From contig JALJCQ010000003.1 in the NCBI GenBank assembly GCA_023091665.1, forward strand, positions 1,922,001 to 1,986,000: a stretch of DNA of 64,000 nt, read 5' to 3'. Below, one piece after another: positions 1 to 10,505 of this stretch. Every line of letters starts with the position of its first letter. Within the stretch, counting starts at the first letter, position 1. The stretch comes from Pythium myriotylum. Lineage: Eukaryota; Oomycota; Peronosporomycetes; Pythiales; Pythiaceae. A model generated the notes under the pieces. The model did not search any database. It saw only the letters and a list, made by a program, of their open reading frames with translations, and was not told the DNA's origin. The position numbers and the translations under genes are program-made.

Positions 1-130
1 GTTCCGTTTCAAGAACCAGTGGGGCACGTCCTGGGGCGCCGGCGGCTACATCAACCTCAAGCGTATCTCGTCGACCTCGGCTGCGTGCAGCGTCATCAAC
101 AGCAAGGCGGTGTACCCGAACGTGGCTTAA
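1..130 (+). CDS. papain-family (C1A) cysteine protease, 3' end only
   Basis: Only the last 42 codons lie in the window; the frame starts at base 2 and ends at TAA 128-130. It reads KNQWGTSWGAGGY, the conserved block around the catalytic Asn and the following Trp of papain-like proteases (family pattern KNSWG..WG..GY). A Cys near the C-terminus (AACSV) fits a late disulfide. The enzyme would hydrolyse peptide bonds with a Cys-His-Asn centre, usually secreted or vacuolar; the Cys, the His, the signal peptide and the propeptide are outside the window. No frame damage is seen in this part. Family assignment is firm, subfamily unknown. Confidence 0.9.
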   Translation, partial: FRFKNQWGTSWGAGGYINLKRISSTSAACSVINSKAVYPNVA

Positions 131-327
131 GCCTTTGGGTCTGCGTCTTTCTCTTGCTCGCTTTCGCTCTCGCCCTCGATCTCGAGCTTGCTCTCGAGCT
201 CGCTTTCTTTTCTGCGACCGGCACCAGTTCAGAACTCTCGCAGTAGCCCGCGAGTCGTGTCGTTTCTCTAATATCGTGCGTTTACATTTCCAGCGACAAT
301 TAATTGATGTTACTAGCTTTTGAGCAT
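131..327 (+). other. 3' flank of the protease gene, pyrimidine-rich
   Basis: A CT-rich stretch (about 140-225) of alternating ctcg/cttg words follows the protease stop codon and is probably 3' UTR. No open frame here resembles a protein. Confidence 0.5.
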
Positions 328-336
328 GATCATGTT
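328..336. repeat. 9-bp target-site duplication, left copy
   Basis: GATCATGTT here is repeated exactly at 2833-2841, directly outside the two terminal inverted repeats. This defines the ends of the element at 337-2832. Confidence 0.8.
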
Positions 337-386
337 GGTTAACTTTAAAACGGGCCACAAATGGGCCCTGACCACAATTTGGGCCA
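337..386 (+). repeat. left terminal inverted repeat
   Basis: It pairs with 2783-2832 on the other strand. The outermost 7 bases are less conserved (GGTTAAC against GGAAGAA); the next ~43 differ at only a few positions. Confidence 0.8.
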
Positions 387-2782
387 CACTAAAAATAGAG
401 CGAAATATAAGTGTTATGGCTCACGCCAACCTTGCATCCCTCAAGTGCGGGCCCACACACGCATATCTCTTGCCATCGCGGCGGCGATGCGAAGTTGCGT
501 AATCACTACGGCCTCCATATACCACAAGTACAAGCATTTGCATGTCCTCGACATTGAGCCTGAGCTTGTAGTCGACCGTCCTAGGGATCCAATTTAAGAT
601 TCTGCACGCTATTATGGATGCCATCTTGCTTGCGGACACCTCGGGGAGAGATTCTGGTGTATTGTTCATAGTGCGCTCATCGCACAGGATCCTGGCCGAT
701 CTCAGAAACACGGTACTATTCGAAGAAACATAACCACTTGGCTCAACACCGCGCAAGCTCCAGTGGTGAGCGGACGGCGGCTTTCAATTTCCGAAAGTCC
801 GAGATGATTTCCTCCTCCTTGGTGCCACCGCACTGCAAAGGTGATCCTCCGCGACGAGCGAAGTGGCGGCGGCCGTCGATCGCATCCTTCCGGTCACCAT
901 GCTCAGCGGTCCGAAGGCACGCATCTCTCCAGCGGCTAGGCTTCGCCGCCACGGCTGGCGGTATCTATAGCCACCTCGGGGTTCTCTGTCCTCCGAGACT
1001 TCTACGAGCTCCTGAAGAAGACCAAACCGTCGAGGTGTTAGTCGCTAAGGCGGGGAAAGCGCTACTCGCAGTGGGCGCGTGGTCCGACGGATGGTATGGA
1101 CGTGATTACATCTCCATCCTTCTACAACTCATGGGCATCCGGGACATGTAACGGGGGTGTGCTGGCAAGCGCAACTTCACCGCTCTCGCGGTCTATCCGA
1201 TCCTCGGCGCCGATTTGCTACTCAACAGATCTGGGCACGCCTTCAGCGCTGGGATTTGCCTGTCCTCAACCTCGATTTCAGGACTGTTCGGTAACGCATC
1301 CAACTGCGCTGGTTACGCCAACGACTATCTTCTTCCGGCATAAAGCGGCCGTTTACCCCGACCCATGAGATCGCGACTTCCGAATCCACGGCCTCCAAGA
1401 TCCTTCTCGACCTTGCGCAAGAGCTACCCGAGCCCTGGTAGGGACCACTCCCCGGACTATTCCCCTCCTTGAGCCCGGTGGATGCGGTGTGGCCATTGTA
1501 CGTGCTCATCGTGCCTATTGCACGGCCACCCTGCTCTGGAGCGCGGCGGTTTGTCGCTACACCCCAAGTACCAGGGTTTCCTCCTCGTCGGCCTCTCAGC
1601 TGGTCGATCCTTTCACCTCCCTATGATTAAGGTCATCGGCACCAACGCGCTGCTGCTCCGCCAGCTTCGCGAACATCGGCCACCGTGATGGTGCATGTAC
1701 CGACGACAATCACGAAGATCGCATGTCCCAAGTAGAGGTTGACTTATAGCGCTGCTGAGTTCCTCCCCGTGCATGGCCCGCATCCTCCTCTCATCGACGG
1801 GGGACCTTCAACCACGGCGGATTTCAACAAGTGCTTCATGGCGACCAACACATTCACGAAATGCTTGACATCGAATAGTGCGGGCAATCGCAAGTTTGCT
1901 ATCGGCTATCGAGCGGAAATAAGCGACTATTCCCTGCCGGGCAAGATCGCCCGAGAATCCCGCACACTGTGCGACTCGGGGTCTACCAACATGCTCGAGC
2001 TCTAGCAGGCCCTCTCCGGATCAGCCTTTGGGCCCGGCATAGCCGAGCCCACAATACAATGGCCGACTCGTCACCCACCCTGCAAACGCGCGCCAGCCTT
2101 CATGTCGACCACAGCACTACCGGCACTGGACACCACAATCTCTAGCACATGTTCCTCAATCACCTACGTCCGTGGTGACCTTCTCGGCCTCGACAGCCTC
2201 AGTAGGCCGTCCTTCTGTTGTTCCCTCAAGCTATTCGGATTCGCCCGTTGAACTCAATAGACTTCGTTTGCATCATCATCATCACCGTGTCGACAGTGTT
2301 TGTCTCGACAATCGGCAAGCTATCGGCGCAGTATGCTCAGCGTCTCGGCGATGTCCGCAGGAAGCGTTCAAAGGAGAAGGTAAGGGATACGATCGTTTTT
2401 CGCCTCTCCAAAGCTGTTGAGTTCGGCGACGAGCCTTTCGAAGGCTACGAAGATGACGCATCGGACTGCGAGGAGTCTGAGGATAGCGAGTTAGACGGCA
2501 GGCCAAGGATGGAAGATGGTAGTTTGGTTGGAGCCGCGGTGGACTATATCCATAGACTTTTCTGACGAGAGCGCAGAGTACGCTTCGACAGCGAGGTGTC
2601 GATCTGAAGAACCACAGACACAGACCTGGTCGTCGGAGGCACACACACGCTCGTACTGAGAAGTGCGTGTGTGTATCCATGCGGATGATTTCGTGCACCT
2701 CAATGTCATCGCAAGTACTCATGTTTCCACACACACATTCGTGCCATATGGTTTGTGGTCCAAAACATGGCCCAAAAAACTA

Positions 2783-2832
2783 TGGTCCAAAATGTGGTCA
2801 GGGCCCAATTGTGGCCCGTTTTAAATTCTTCC
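2783..2832 (-). repeat. right terminal inverted repeat
   Basis: Reverse complement partner of 337-386. It is followed at once by the right 9-bp target duplication. Confidence 0.8.
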
Positions 2833-2841
2833 GATCATGTT
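2833..2841. repeat. 9-bp target-site duplication, right copy
   Basis: Second GATCATGTT. The neighbouring ankyrin sequence begins just to the right, so the element landed at or just upstream of that gene's 5' end. Confidence 0.8.
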
Positions 2842-2930
2842 TGCCCGTGCTCCCATGTCCAGTACTGTAGGTTTGCCTGCTTGGATGGACGATGTCGCGA
2901 CGATGGTCACGATAGCTGAGCTTGTGATCC

Positions 2931-3739
2931 GGATGGAGAGAGACGGTAGACGAGCGCATCCCGTCGATAATTGCCTATGGAGCTCATTTCAACAATCCTG
3001 GGAACGAATACCTCCTGGCGGAAGCTGCAGCAGCTCACGTAGACACTGTGAAACTGATTTTGGTCGACCCCTGCGTCGACATCGATATCCATGACTCATG
3101 GGAGATGTCTGTGCCCATGCAAGCGATAGAAGGTTCGATCTACTCGCCCATCGAGAAACCCTCCAGGGAGCGGCTTGAGCTGGTCGAGTGCATACTGGCG
3201 TTCGACATCGAACTTGACAGAGCCAATCACGCAGGAGAAACAGCGCTGATACTCGCCTCAAGACTGGGATCTGTTGAGATCGTCGGAGCTCTATACGCGC
3301 ATGGAGCAAATCCAAACATGCAAGACCAGACTGCACGTACTGCGCTCGATTGGATTGCAATGCGAGACAAGTCTCATCTCGAGCTCATGCGTCTGCTTCT
3401 GAACTATGGAGCAGACCCCATAACTCCATGTGCGGGTGGAAGAACCCCTCTTCATCTCCTCGCAAGTTCTCGCATCGATCTGCAGCTGAGAGTGTGACGC
3501 TTTTGATTCGACATGGGGCAGATCCGAACGCGGTCGATACAGTTGCAGGTCGGACGCGAGTGCACGAGTGTGTTGAGGACTCTTTGCCCAAACTCCAATT
3601 GGTTGTGCTGGAAGCATTGGCTAACCACGGGGGTGAGCTCTTCTACTCGGATGGGAACAATATCACAGCATTTAATGTACTTCGACAGCGAGATGACGAG
3701 AGAACGTGGCTGGAGAGAAGAGGGGTCTGTCTGTATTGA
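2931..3739 (+). pseudogene. ankyrin-repeat protein remnant with a frameshift
   Basis: From 2931 one frame reads ankyrin repeats: AHVDTVKLILVD, then AGETALILASRLGSVEIVG, ALYAHGANPNMQD and MRLLLNYGADPITP, up to TPLHLLASS near 3470, where it runs into a stop. The fold continues in another frame (ESVTLLIRHGADPNAVD) to the stop at 3737-3739. One base change near 3465-3475 would therefore reconcile the two halves. No start codon or N-terminal module like those of the four other ankyrin-family genes here (50552-51208, 56637-58193, 59309-60733, 62710-63858) is found, and a MULE sits directly upstream. It is a relative of those genes, 5'-disrupted and frameshifted. A short intron at the shift cannot be fully excluded, but no good GT-AG pair is seen. 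Confidence 0.75.
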
Positions 3740-3845
3740 CTAGTGCCATCCCGCCGTTGGTGAAGGGAGTCAATTCAATTCAAGTGAGGTCTATTAGTCT
3801 GCTCATATAGAGACCGATAGCCGGCGCTAGTCGCCACCGTTAGGA
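3740..3845. other. short gap between the ankyrin remnant and the LINE fragment
   Basis: It contains no gene and is likely the 3' tail of the LINE fragment that reads leftwards. Confidence 0.3.
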
Positions 3846-5457
3846 TTAAACTCCCCTTCTCCAATGCTCGAGATCACTGTTAAGGAGATCTGCGATGCGT
3901 GTGTGTTCTTCTCTTGTCGTGGGGTGCACGACTTGACTACTCGTTCGCGTATCCATCGCTAAGTTCGCCGCCGCGTCCGCCATGCGGTTCGCAGCTCTTG
4001 GATGGTGTCGCCAGGCGCGTACTCTGAGTGGGTCTGCGAGGCGGCGTGCGCGAGCGTACATCTCCCGGAGTACGTCATTGCTCGGGGCCTTGTAGTTCCG
4101 CATTTGTTGGATAATCATCATGCTGTCTCCTACGACCGACAAAGGGGTCCACTTGTGCCTCGCTGCTGCATCGAGTCCAGTCAACAGGCCATTGTACTCT
4201 GCTCGATTGTTTGTGGTCGCCTCATGAGCATAGGACATAGCGGCTGTGAATACAACCTCTGCGTTCACGTCGTTCTGACCTAGCCGGACGATGATGGCGC
4301 CAACGCCTCCTGCACCCGGGTTGCCTCTCGATCCTCCATCGAAGAACAGTAGGTATTGCAGATTGGGGTCGCCAGTAGGTGCCGTGGCGACGGCCGCTGG
4401 AATGCTAGCCTCAGGATGTCGCAGGAGTTCGATCGCAGCGGCAGTGTGGGGGCTCGCCGCGCTGTGGTCCGAGCGCCTCCACCGTAGGTCTCCGAGTGAC
4501 GCCATAAGCCTCGCGTGCAGTACTGCTATGGCATGTTCGCGAGTCCAGATGTCATCTCTGGTGTCCGGAGTAGTGCGCCAGAGCCAAGCCGTCTGTAGCA
4601 CCACTAATGCATGTTGTCTCCACGCCGCGTGGACAGCCTCCTGTGTAGCAATGATGTCGGCGGCGGAAGGGGATGCGAGTCGCGACAGTTCTGGGTGCGA
4701 CCAGATTCGATCTGGGAGTGTCGGGAGGACGAGTGAAAAGAAATCGGTCTTGCACTCGTCGACTGTCGGTGCGTGCCGCACAGACCAGAGATGGCTCCAG
4801 CGGTCGAGCATGTGCTTCCATAGGAGCTGTGCGCTGGGGCAGCTCCAGAAGATATGCGCACTGGTCACACCGCTCGTTGGTAGCTCGGGACAATGCGGAC
4901 AGCCTACCCGGCTTTGTGTACGATCCCACTTGTTGATACGGTCCCCTTTAAGGCGTGTGAGCAAGGTCCGCTGTGAGTCGATGACACCTGGGAATGACGA
5001 GATGTCTTTCCACGTGACGAGATCGAGGGCTGCTGCCAGTTCGCTGTCAATATTGCGCCAGCGTTCTCCTCTGCTTGTGTGCTCCTTGTCGGTCATCTCC
5101 TTCGCCGACGCGAGGAGAAGGGATTTCGCTGTGCGCGGGGTGAGTTGCGGAGTGCCACTCCAGATGCCCATGGGCGAGTCGAGCCAGACGTATCTGTCAA
5201 ACTGAACTAGCGGGTCACGCAAGTGTGATCGGGCTAATTGCGTCGCCTGTACCGTTGTCGTGACTGGGCCAAGTTTGACTCTGATGTCGTCTACTGGGTT
5301 CCATTCTAGCACCAGGTGCTTGCCGACACTGGACAGTCTCCAAATGTCGAGGCTGGCAGGTCGAAGGACCATGTCTTCTGGTTGCGCAGGTGCTTCAAGA
5401 ATGCCGGGGTAGTTGACAACCAGCTCGTAACAGAGCCGCCGAAAGTCGCGAGCCATT
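3846..5457 (-). mobile_element. non-LTR (LINE) retrotransposon, 3' part: zinc-binding and RNase H domains
   Basis: An open frame on the minus strand carries a Cys-rich element typical of the region after LINE reverse transcriptases (CPHCPEL..., then HIFWSCPSAQLLW). A complete-looking RNase H follows: LLFFDGGSRGNPGAGG (first Asp), NNRAEYNGLL (Glu), VVGDSMM (Asp) and a late Asp in RMADAAANLAMD. Stop codon is at 3846-3848. The reverse transcriptase and endonuclease are missing; the frame is cut near 5457, where a gypsy pol fragment starts on the opposite strand. The extra ~55 codons upstream of 5457 in the same frame are only antisense of the gypsy RNase H. This is a 5'-truncated, dead copy with an intact 3' reading frame. 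Confidence 0.8.
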
Positions 5458-5479
5458 TTATCGGGCAATGGAAAGCTCG

Positions 5480-7696
5480 CTCCGCGGAGTCTCGCCAGCT
5501 CCAAGCGGCCGAGAAGAACTATCCAGTTCACGACAAGGAATTGTTGGCGATGAAGTACGCCTTGGTGAAGTTCCGCGTTCACCTTCTCGGCGCGTTGCCG
5601 TTCGTGGTCTACACAGACCATGCGTCTCTACGCACAGCGACACAGTCTCCGCACTTGTCGCCGCGAATGGCTCGCTGGTTGTCATTCTTTTCAGAATACA
5701 ACTTTACTGTTGAGTACAAGCCGGGTCGGCTCAACGTGCTGGCGGACGCACTCTCTCGGCGTCCCGACTACGAGATGAACCATCTCACATCAGTTGCTTC
5801 TGATGTCTACGACTTGATTCGTGACGCCTACGCAGGCGATGCACAGTGTGCGGAGATCATTCGTGCTCTCAAGTCGTCAGACTCGGAGAAGTCTATCTCC
5901 CCTCGTGTTCGAGCCCGACTCCATCGGTACACGTTCGAAGACGGTCTCCTGAAGTATCAGGTCTCGGACAGCGAAGAAGCTCGCATAGTCGTCCCATCAG
6001 ACGAAGATCTGCGATACGTGATCGCGTATGGTGCTCACGACGCACCTGGTGCTGGCCATCTTGGCCGTGAGAAGACGTACGCGCTTCTCAGCCCAAGCTT
6101 TTGGTGGCCCAAGATGTACAAGTGGGTGTCGCGGTATGTCCGCACGTGTGACGTCTGTCAACGAGTGAAGCCAAGTGCACACTCTCAGGCTCCGCTTCAG
6201 AGCTTGCCTGTCCCCAGCGACTGCTGGCGCTCAGTGAGCATGGACTTCTTCTTTGGAATGCCAAAGACGTCAGCTGGGCACAATGGTGTGCTGGTCTTTG
6301 TTGACCGTTTGTCCAAGATGGTGCATCTTGCTCCGGTTTCGGATACGTGCACAGGTCTTGACTGTGCTCGACTTTTCGTCGATACCGTGTTTCGACTACA
6401 CGGTCTCCCTGACTCAATCGTATCGGATCGGGATCCCAGGTTCACTGGTGATTTCTGGGAAGGTCTCTTCCAGATCCTGGGCACCAGGCTCGACATGTCG
6501 ACGACGGATCATCCGGAGACCGATGGCCAGACCGAGCGGGCCAACCGGGTCGTGGAGGATATCCTCCGTTCGTACTGTGGGGATAATCCCACATCGTGGA
6601 GCGACACTCTCATCATGGTCGAGTTCGCCATGAACAACTCTGTTCATTCATCGACAGGTCTGTCGCCGTTCTTCGTGAACGGTTTGAGGCACCCAGCGTT
6701 GCCGCTCTGCCTCATGGGCAGTTCCCAGTCTGGTGGGGGAGGGGCTCGGCAATTACTTGTCTCCCAGTTGGAAGGTGTTTCCAAGTCGGCGGAGCGCCGC
6801 AAGATCGACGAGTTCTTGTCGACACGTGTGAATGTCATCACCCGCGTGCGTGACGCGATGGCAGCTGCCCAAGATGTTCAGAAGGAACAAGCCGACAAGC
6901 ACGGTCGGAAGAACACGCATGTGTTCAAGCCAGGCGACTATGTGCTTGTCAGCACGAAGAACCTGTCTCTGCTGTGTCCAGCTTGGGCAGCTCGAAGCTG
7001 CTGCCGAGATATATCGGCCCGTTCAAGGTGTTGAAGCGGAGTGGAAACTCCTACAGGGTCGATCTGCCAACATGGTTGCAGACGCACCCGACGTTCTACG
7101 TCGGCTTGCTCAAGCCGTATCTCCGCCTCCGCCCTGATGGAGATGAATCGGACGAAGAGTCGTCGGAAACAATTCCAAGCCGAGTTGCCGCCGATATGCA
7201 ACCACCGACAGTCGCGCACGAGAACGTGCCAGTCACGGATGATTCCTCTAGCGAATCTGTCGCAGTGCAGGGTTCTGCAAGTGGTGTGGCTAGTCCACAC
7301 GGGGAAGCGCCAAAACGCTCGGTACGGCTTGCTCAAGCCCGTCGAAGTTCGACATGGTCGTCGAATGCGACCAAAGCGTCGTCAACACGACGTCGGGTTA
7401 CGTTTGCTGAACCCGAAGGAGCACGTCGGGTCCCCGACACTGGTGTCAAGACCAGAAGGAAAGCGCTGCGACCGGTGCGCGCTCCTTTGCCTGTGATCGA
7501 CAGGAATGGCGAACGCCATTATCACGTCGAGTCTCTCGACAGTGTGCGTGTGCACAATGGCGTCCGCCAGCTCTTGGTCAAGTGGCTTGGATATCCAAGC
7601 AACCAGAGCTCCTGGGTCGATGAGAGTGTTCTCAGGCAAGATTGCTCTGATCTTGTTCGCGCATGCGAACATGATCATCCTGGATGGTTCCAGTAG
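5480..7696 (+). mobile_element. Ty3/gypsy chromovirus, 3' half of pol (RNase H, integrase, chromodomain)
   Basis: The frame enters within RNase H (ESRQLQAAEKNYPVHDKE, YTDHASLRT). Next come the integrase zinc finger (H..H then CDVCQ), the integrase core with MDFFFGMP, FVDRLSKM, VSDRDPRF and HPETDGQTERANR (the D, D and E region), and an SH3-like GPF module. It ends in a chromodomain ([24 protein letters not shown]). A frameshift lies around 6970-7030: the first frame ends at 7034 and the second, carrying [20 protein letters not shown], runs to the TAG at 7694-7696. gag, protease and RT are missing; the 5' end abuts the LINE fragment. Non-functional, and oriented towards the LTR at 8651. Confidence 0.9.
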
Positions 7697-8650
7697 GTGG
7701 GACCGACCACCTCCATCGATGAGAAGTGTCTCAAGTTCCTCAAGGAAGACGCTCAGTGGAGCACACGGAAGGTCCGTCTCAGTCAAGTCGACTGTCCCTG
7801 TCTATTGTAGACATGGGTACAAGACCCAAGCAGAAGGCCATGAAGATGGCGAGAACGCCGCGTTCGGCGCAGTCGAAGCTTCGACAACGTCCACGACCTC
7901 ATCGGTTGCGTTGGACAACGCTCGTACCAAGCCAGAGTGGCTGGCTCAGTTTGGTGTTGCTACACCGAGCAGTTCTCTGCGGTGTAGCCATCACGCCCGA
8001 GCGTGTGGCCGACAACACGAAGTTGTCCGGCAACGTCGTTGTTCGACTGCCACGGGTATCCCCGCACTCCACGCACTCAGTTGAGTCGCTGGATGAGGCT
8101 AGCCAGCCTCTCGAGTACTTGGTAGTACTCGCGGTGGGTACCCACCGACCACAGTCTCCAGTTTTGGACTGGACCCAGTTCCGGGCACCGTCAAGAGACG
8201 AAGTTTGCGAGTTCGCATCGTACAGGTCTGTACGCTTGCACAAGGCAAGAACCCATCACATTGAGTGTGTGTGCCAAGTTTGGGCTTGCCGCGAGCTCTG
8301 CTCGCCTCGCAATGGTCGTCTGACCATGCCATTTTGGCTTGCCGCCGTCAGACGGCATAATGGCCCAGTTTTGGGGGATCGTCATGATCCAGTGGTCGCT
8401 GGCGACCGCGCGCACGTCTGCATGCGTCTCATGACGCAGCGAGGTGTAGCGCCAAGCCGCTGCGGCTCTCGATCAGTCGTTGTCGAAATATCGACACGCG
8501 ACTTCGCGCTCATGGTCGCCATGAGTCTGTACCCATTTCCGTGTGGGTCCTCGGAAATTCCGTACTGGAATAGGCTCGTGTTCCTTTTCTAGGACACGTC
8601 TGTTCCTAAATTAGGGACAAGGGTGTTGCTCATTTTGGGTGGGGGGTGGT
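7697..8650 (+). other. region between gypsy pol stop and 3' LTR
   Basis: About 950 bp inside the same element. Just after the stop, the same frame stays open for ~38 codons, so pol may once have extended further. Beyond that only interrupted, low-information frames appear. No recognisable env-like or accessory gene is seen. It ends with a G-rich run (about 8639-8650) directly before the LTR, in the place of a polypurine tract. Confidence 0.5.
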
Positions 8651-9056
8651 GTAACGGGGTACAAGGTTACACAAGTAGGTTAGGTTGTGTAGGTACATAA
8701 CGTGTGTGGTCCACTTAGGGGAAAAGTTACCCTAAGTAGTGACTCTCTTTTATTAGATTCAGTAGGGGATATCCCTGGGTATTAGATACCAGGGATATCA
8801 GGTATAGGGGGGATTATTCCCCAGGGGAATAATCTGAATAACGTATTGGACCAGTATAGTGCATAGCCCCAGTTTAGTGCACGGTGAGAGGTTAGAGCCA
8901 ATCACGCTACGGGATTGGTCCATTTGGCGCGTGTGATTGGTTCGTCATTTTTGGACCAGTTTTGGGCACGACAGAATCAATTTTCGCAACACAATATCAA
9001 ATTCCAAAGATATGTGGTTGTGAGTGACAGTCTTGTGGTGTGAGGCCCAGATCAAC

Positions 9057-10505
9057 ATGGGGAAGCCTCGCGGTCGATACACACAGCTCGAGCTCCGTGA
9101 TGCCCTCAATCGGGTCAGTTCCGGCGAGAAACATGCTCACGTCGCGGCGACGTCGCCCGTCAGTTTGCGTGCTTTGTTTAAGAAGAAGAAAGAGCTTGAA
9201 CAGAGTGGCAGTCTGTCGGGCAAACGGCGTGGCACGAAGCCAGTGATTCCGGACGAGATCGAACGAGACATCGTGGAGTGGGTTGCAGCTATGCAGCGTG
9301 CTGGAATGCCTCCAACAAGAAGGGAGGTAATCCACCGTGCAAACGAGATCAAGCGACGCATCGAATCCGTGCCTACACGTTCGGTCGCAACCAGCCAGCC
9401 ACTTACATCAGGTTGGTACAAGCGCTTTCGAGGTCGTCACCCCGAGCTCGCTAGCCGTCGAGCTCAGCCACTCGCCGGTGTTCGTCGTGCCGTCGACACC
9501 GACCTGGTGTACACGTTGTTCGGCACTCTTGCCAAGCTCGTGATTGAGTGTGGCATTGGTCCAGCTCGCATGTTCAACATGGACGAGACATCGTTTTCTC
9601 CGGACACCACGAGTAAGGTGGTTCTTGCGATGCGAGGATCGCCAAATGTGTGGACAAAGGAGATGAAAGCCAGCTTTCACATGACGATAGTGGCAGGCAT
9701 CAGTGCGTCTGGATTCGCGATCGCACCTATGATCATCGTACCAGGCAAGCGAGTGCTCAAGACTGACCTCGCGGCGTTGTCTATCCCGAACACCTGTCTT
9801 ACTGGAGCCCCCAAGGGCTTCAGCAACCAAGATGTGTTCAAGCTGTGGCTGCGCCATTTTCAGCAAGACCTTGTCCGTCACCGAGTCGAATTCCCGGTCA
9901 TCCTCGTGCTCGACAACAGCTCGACACACGTCACACCAGGTACTGCTTTATGTTCACATTTTCAAATTGTGTCTGACTTTGAACGTGAACATGCATTTGT
10001 AGAGTCTGTCGATATGTGCATCGACCTCGGAATCCTGCTGGTCGCTCTCCCGCCAAACGCAACGCACCTGTTCCAACCGCTCGATGTTGCAGTGTTCAGA
10101 GCATTCAAAGGCAATGTTCGAGACGCGTTGGAGCGTTTGATGTTCACCACGGATGCGTGTACGGTCACCAAGCGTGACGCCATCGTAATTGGCTCCAAGG
10201 CATACAAGAGTGCCATCATCGACAATCCAACCAGCGCTGTGAGTGGCTTTGCGACAACGGGCATATACCCGCCCAGTCTACCCAGGATGCTCAGTCGTCT
10301 CAAGCTGTCGAAATCGGGTGGGGTGCGCGGGGAAATCGGGACAGCTTCATGGCTGAAAAGAAAGCAGGTCGAGGTGAGAGAAGAAGTCCTTTTGCTGCCC
10401 CCTGACCCCAGCGACAGTTCGAAAAGGGCAGCAAAGAAGCGGCTGACAGTAGACATCGCTGGTAGACTCGTCACGAAAGAATTACTGCAGCAATCGGTTG
10501 TCTAA
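9057..10505 (+). CDS. pogo-like DDE transposase (DDE_1 superfamily)
   Basis: The start is the first ATG in frame (9057), giving MGKPRGRYTQLELRDAL, an N-terminal helix-turn-helix. A CENP-B-type DNA-binding segment follows (GWYKRFRGRHPEL). The catalytic core shows the first Asp in MFNMDETSF, the second in LVLDNSSTHV, and the typical LPPNATHLFQPLDVAVF block before the third acidic position. Between D2 and that block, 21 extra codons match a GT-AG intron at 9940-10002 (63 nt, no stop, multiple of three). Splicing joins THVTP to ESVDMCIDLGI and restores the normal family spacing. Predicted spliced product is 461 aa. It would cut and paste its own TIR element in the nucleus. Confidence 0.85.
   Translation: MGKPRGRYTQLELRDALNRVSSGEKHAHVAATSPVSLRALFKKKKELEQSGSLSGKRRGTKPVIPDEIERDIVEWVAAMQRAGMPPTRREVIHRANEIKRRIESVPTRSVATSQPLTSGWYKRFRGRHPELASRRAQPLAGVRRAVDTDLVYTLFGTLAKLVIECGIGPARMFNMDETSFSPDTTSKVVLAMRGSPNVWTKEMKASFHMTIVAGISASGFAIAPMIIVPGKRVLKTDLAALSIPNTCLTGAPKGFSNQDVFKLWLRHFQQDLVRHRVEFPVILVLDNSSTHVTPGTALCSHFQIVSDFEREHAFVESVDMCIDLGILLVALPPNATHLFQPLDVAVFRAFKGNVRDALERLMFTTDACTVTKRDAIVIGSKAYKSAIIDNPTSAVSGFATTGIYPPSLPRMLSRLKLSKSGGVRGEIGTASWLKRKQVEVREEVLLLPPDPSDSSKRAAKKRLTVDIAGRLVTKELLQQSVV
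9940..10002 (+). other. probable 63-nt in-frame intron in the transposase
   Basis: Begins GTACTG and ends TTTGTAG. It is AT-richer than its surroundings, in phase 1 and without a stop codon, so an unspliced mRNA would still translate but with an insertion inside the catalytic domain. Confidence 0.6.

Larger units (their letters stand above)
337..2832. mobile_element. Mutator-like TIR element, 2496 bp, degenerate or non-autonomous
   Basis: The first ~50 bp and the reverse complement of the last ~50 bp match at roughly 85-90%: both start GG and share TTTAAAACGGGCCACAA, then TGGGCCCTGACCACA. A perfect 9-bp direct repeat flanks them. Long TIRs starting with G and 8-11 bp target duplications are typical of MULEs. 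Inside, only short unrelated frames are present (for example 738-1151 and 2218-2565) and none shows a recognisable MuDR/MULE transposase domain, so it is either a decayed copy or one carrying captured host DNA. The frame near 1080-1320 reads like a fragment of a real protein but is interrupted. Confidence 0.7.

Noticed and set aside
1090..2565. hAT transposase remnants inside the first TIR element
   Set aside because: Some phrases resemble hAT C-terminal regions only vaguely; no catalytic or dimerisation motif could be followed over more than a few residues.
342..2828. piggyBac-type element with TTAA target duplication
   Set aside because: TTAA does occur within both termini, but the 9-bp direct repeat outside GG...CC ends explains the borders better, and TIRs of ~50 bp fit MULEs.
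4291..5205. 304-codon plus-strand frame
   Set aside because: Complement of the LINE RNase H coding strand; no domain and no plausible context.
7726..8592. 288-codon frame between gypsy pol and its LTR
   Set aside because: Overlaps other open frames in the same region and has low-information composition with no motif; treated as decayed 3' region of the element.
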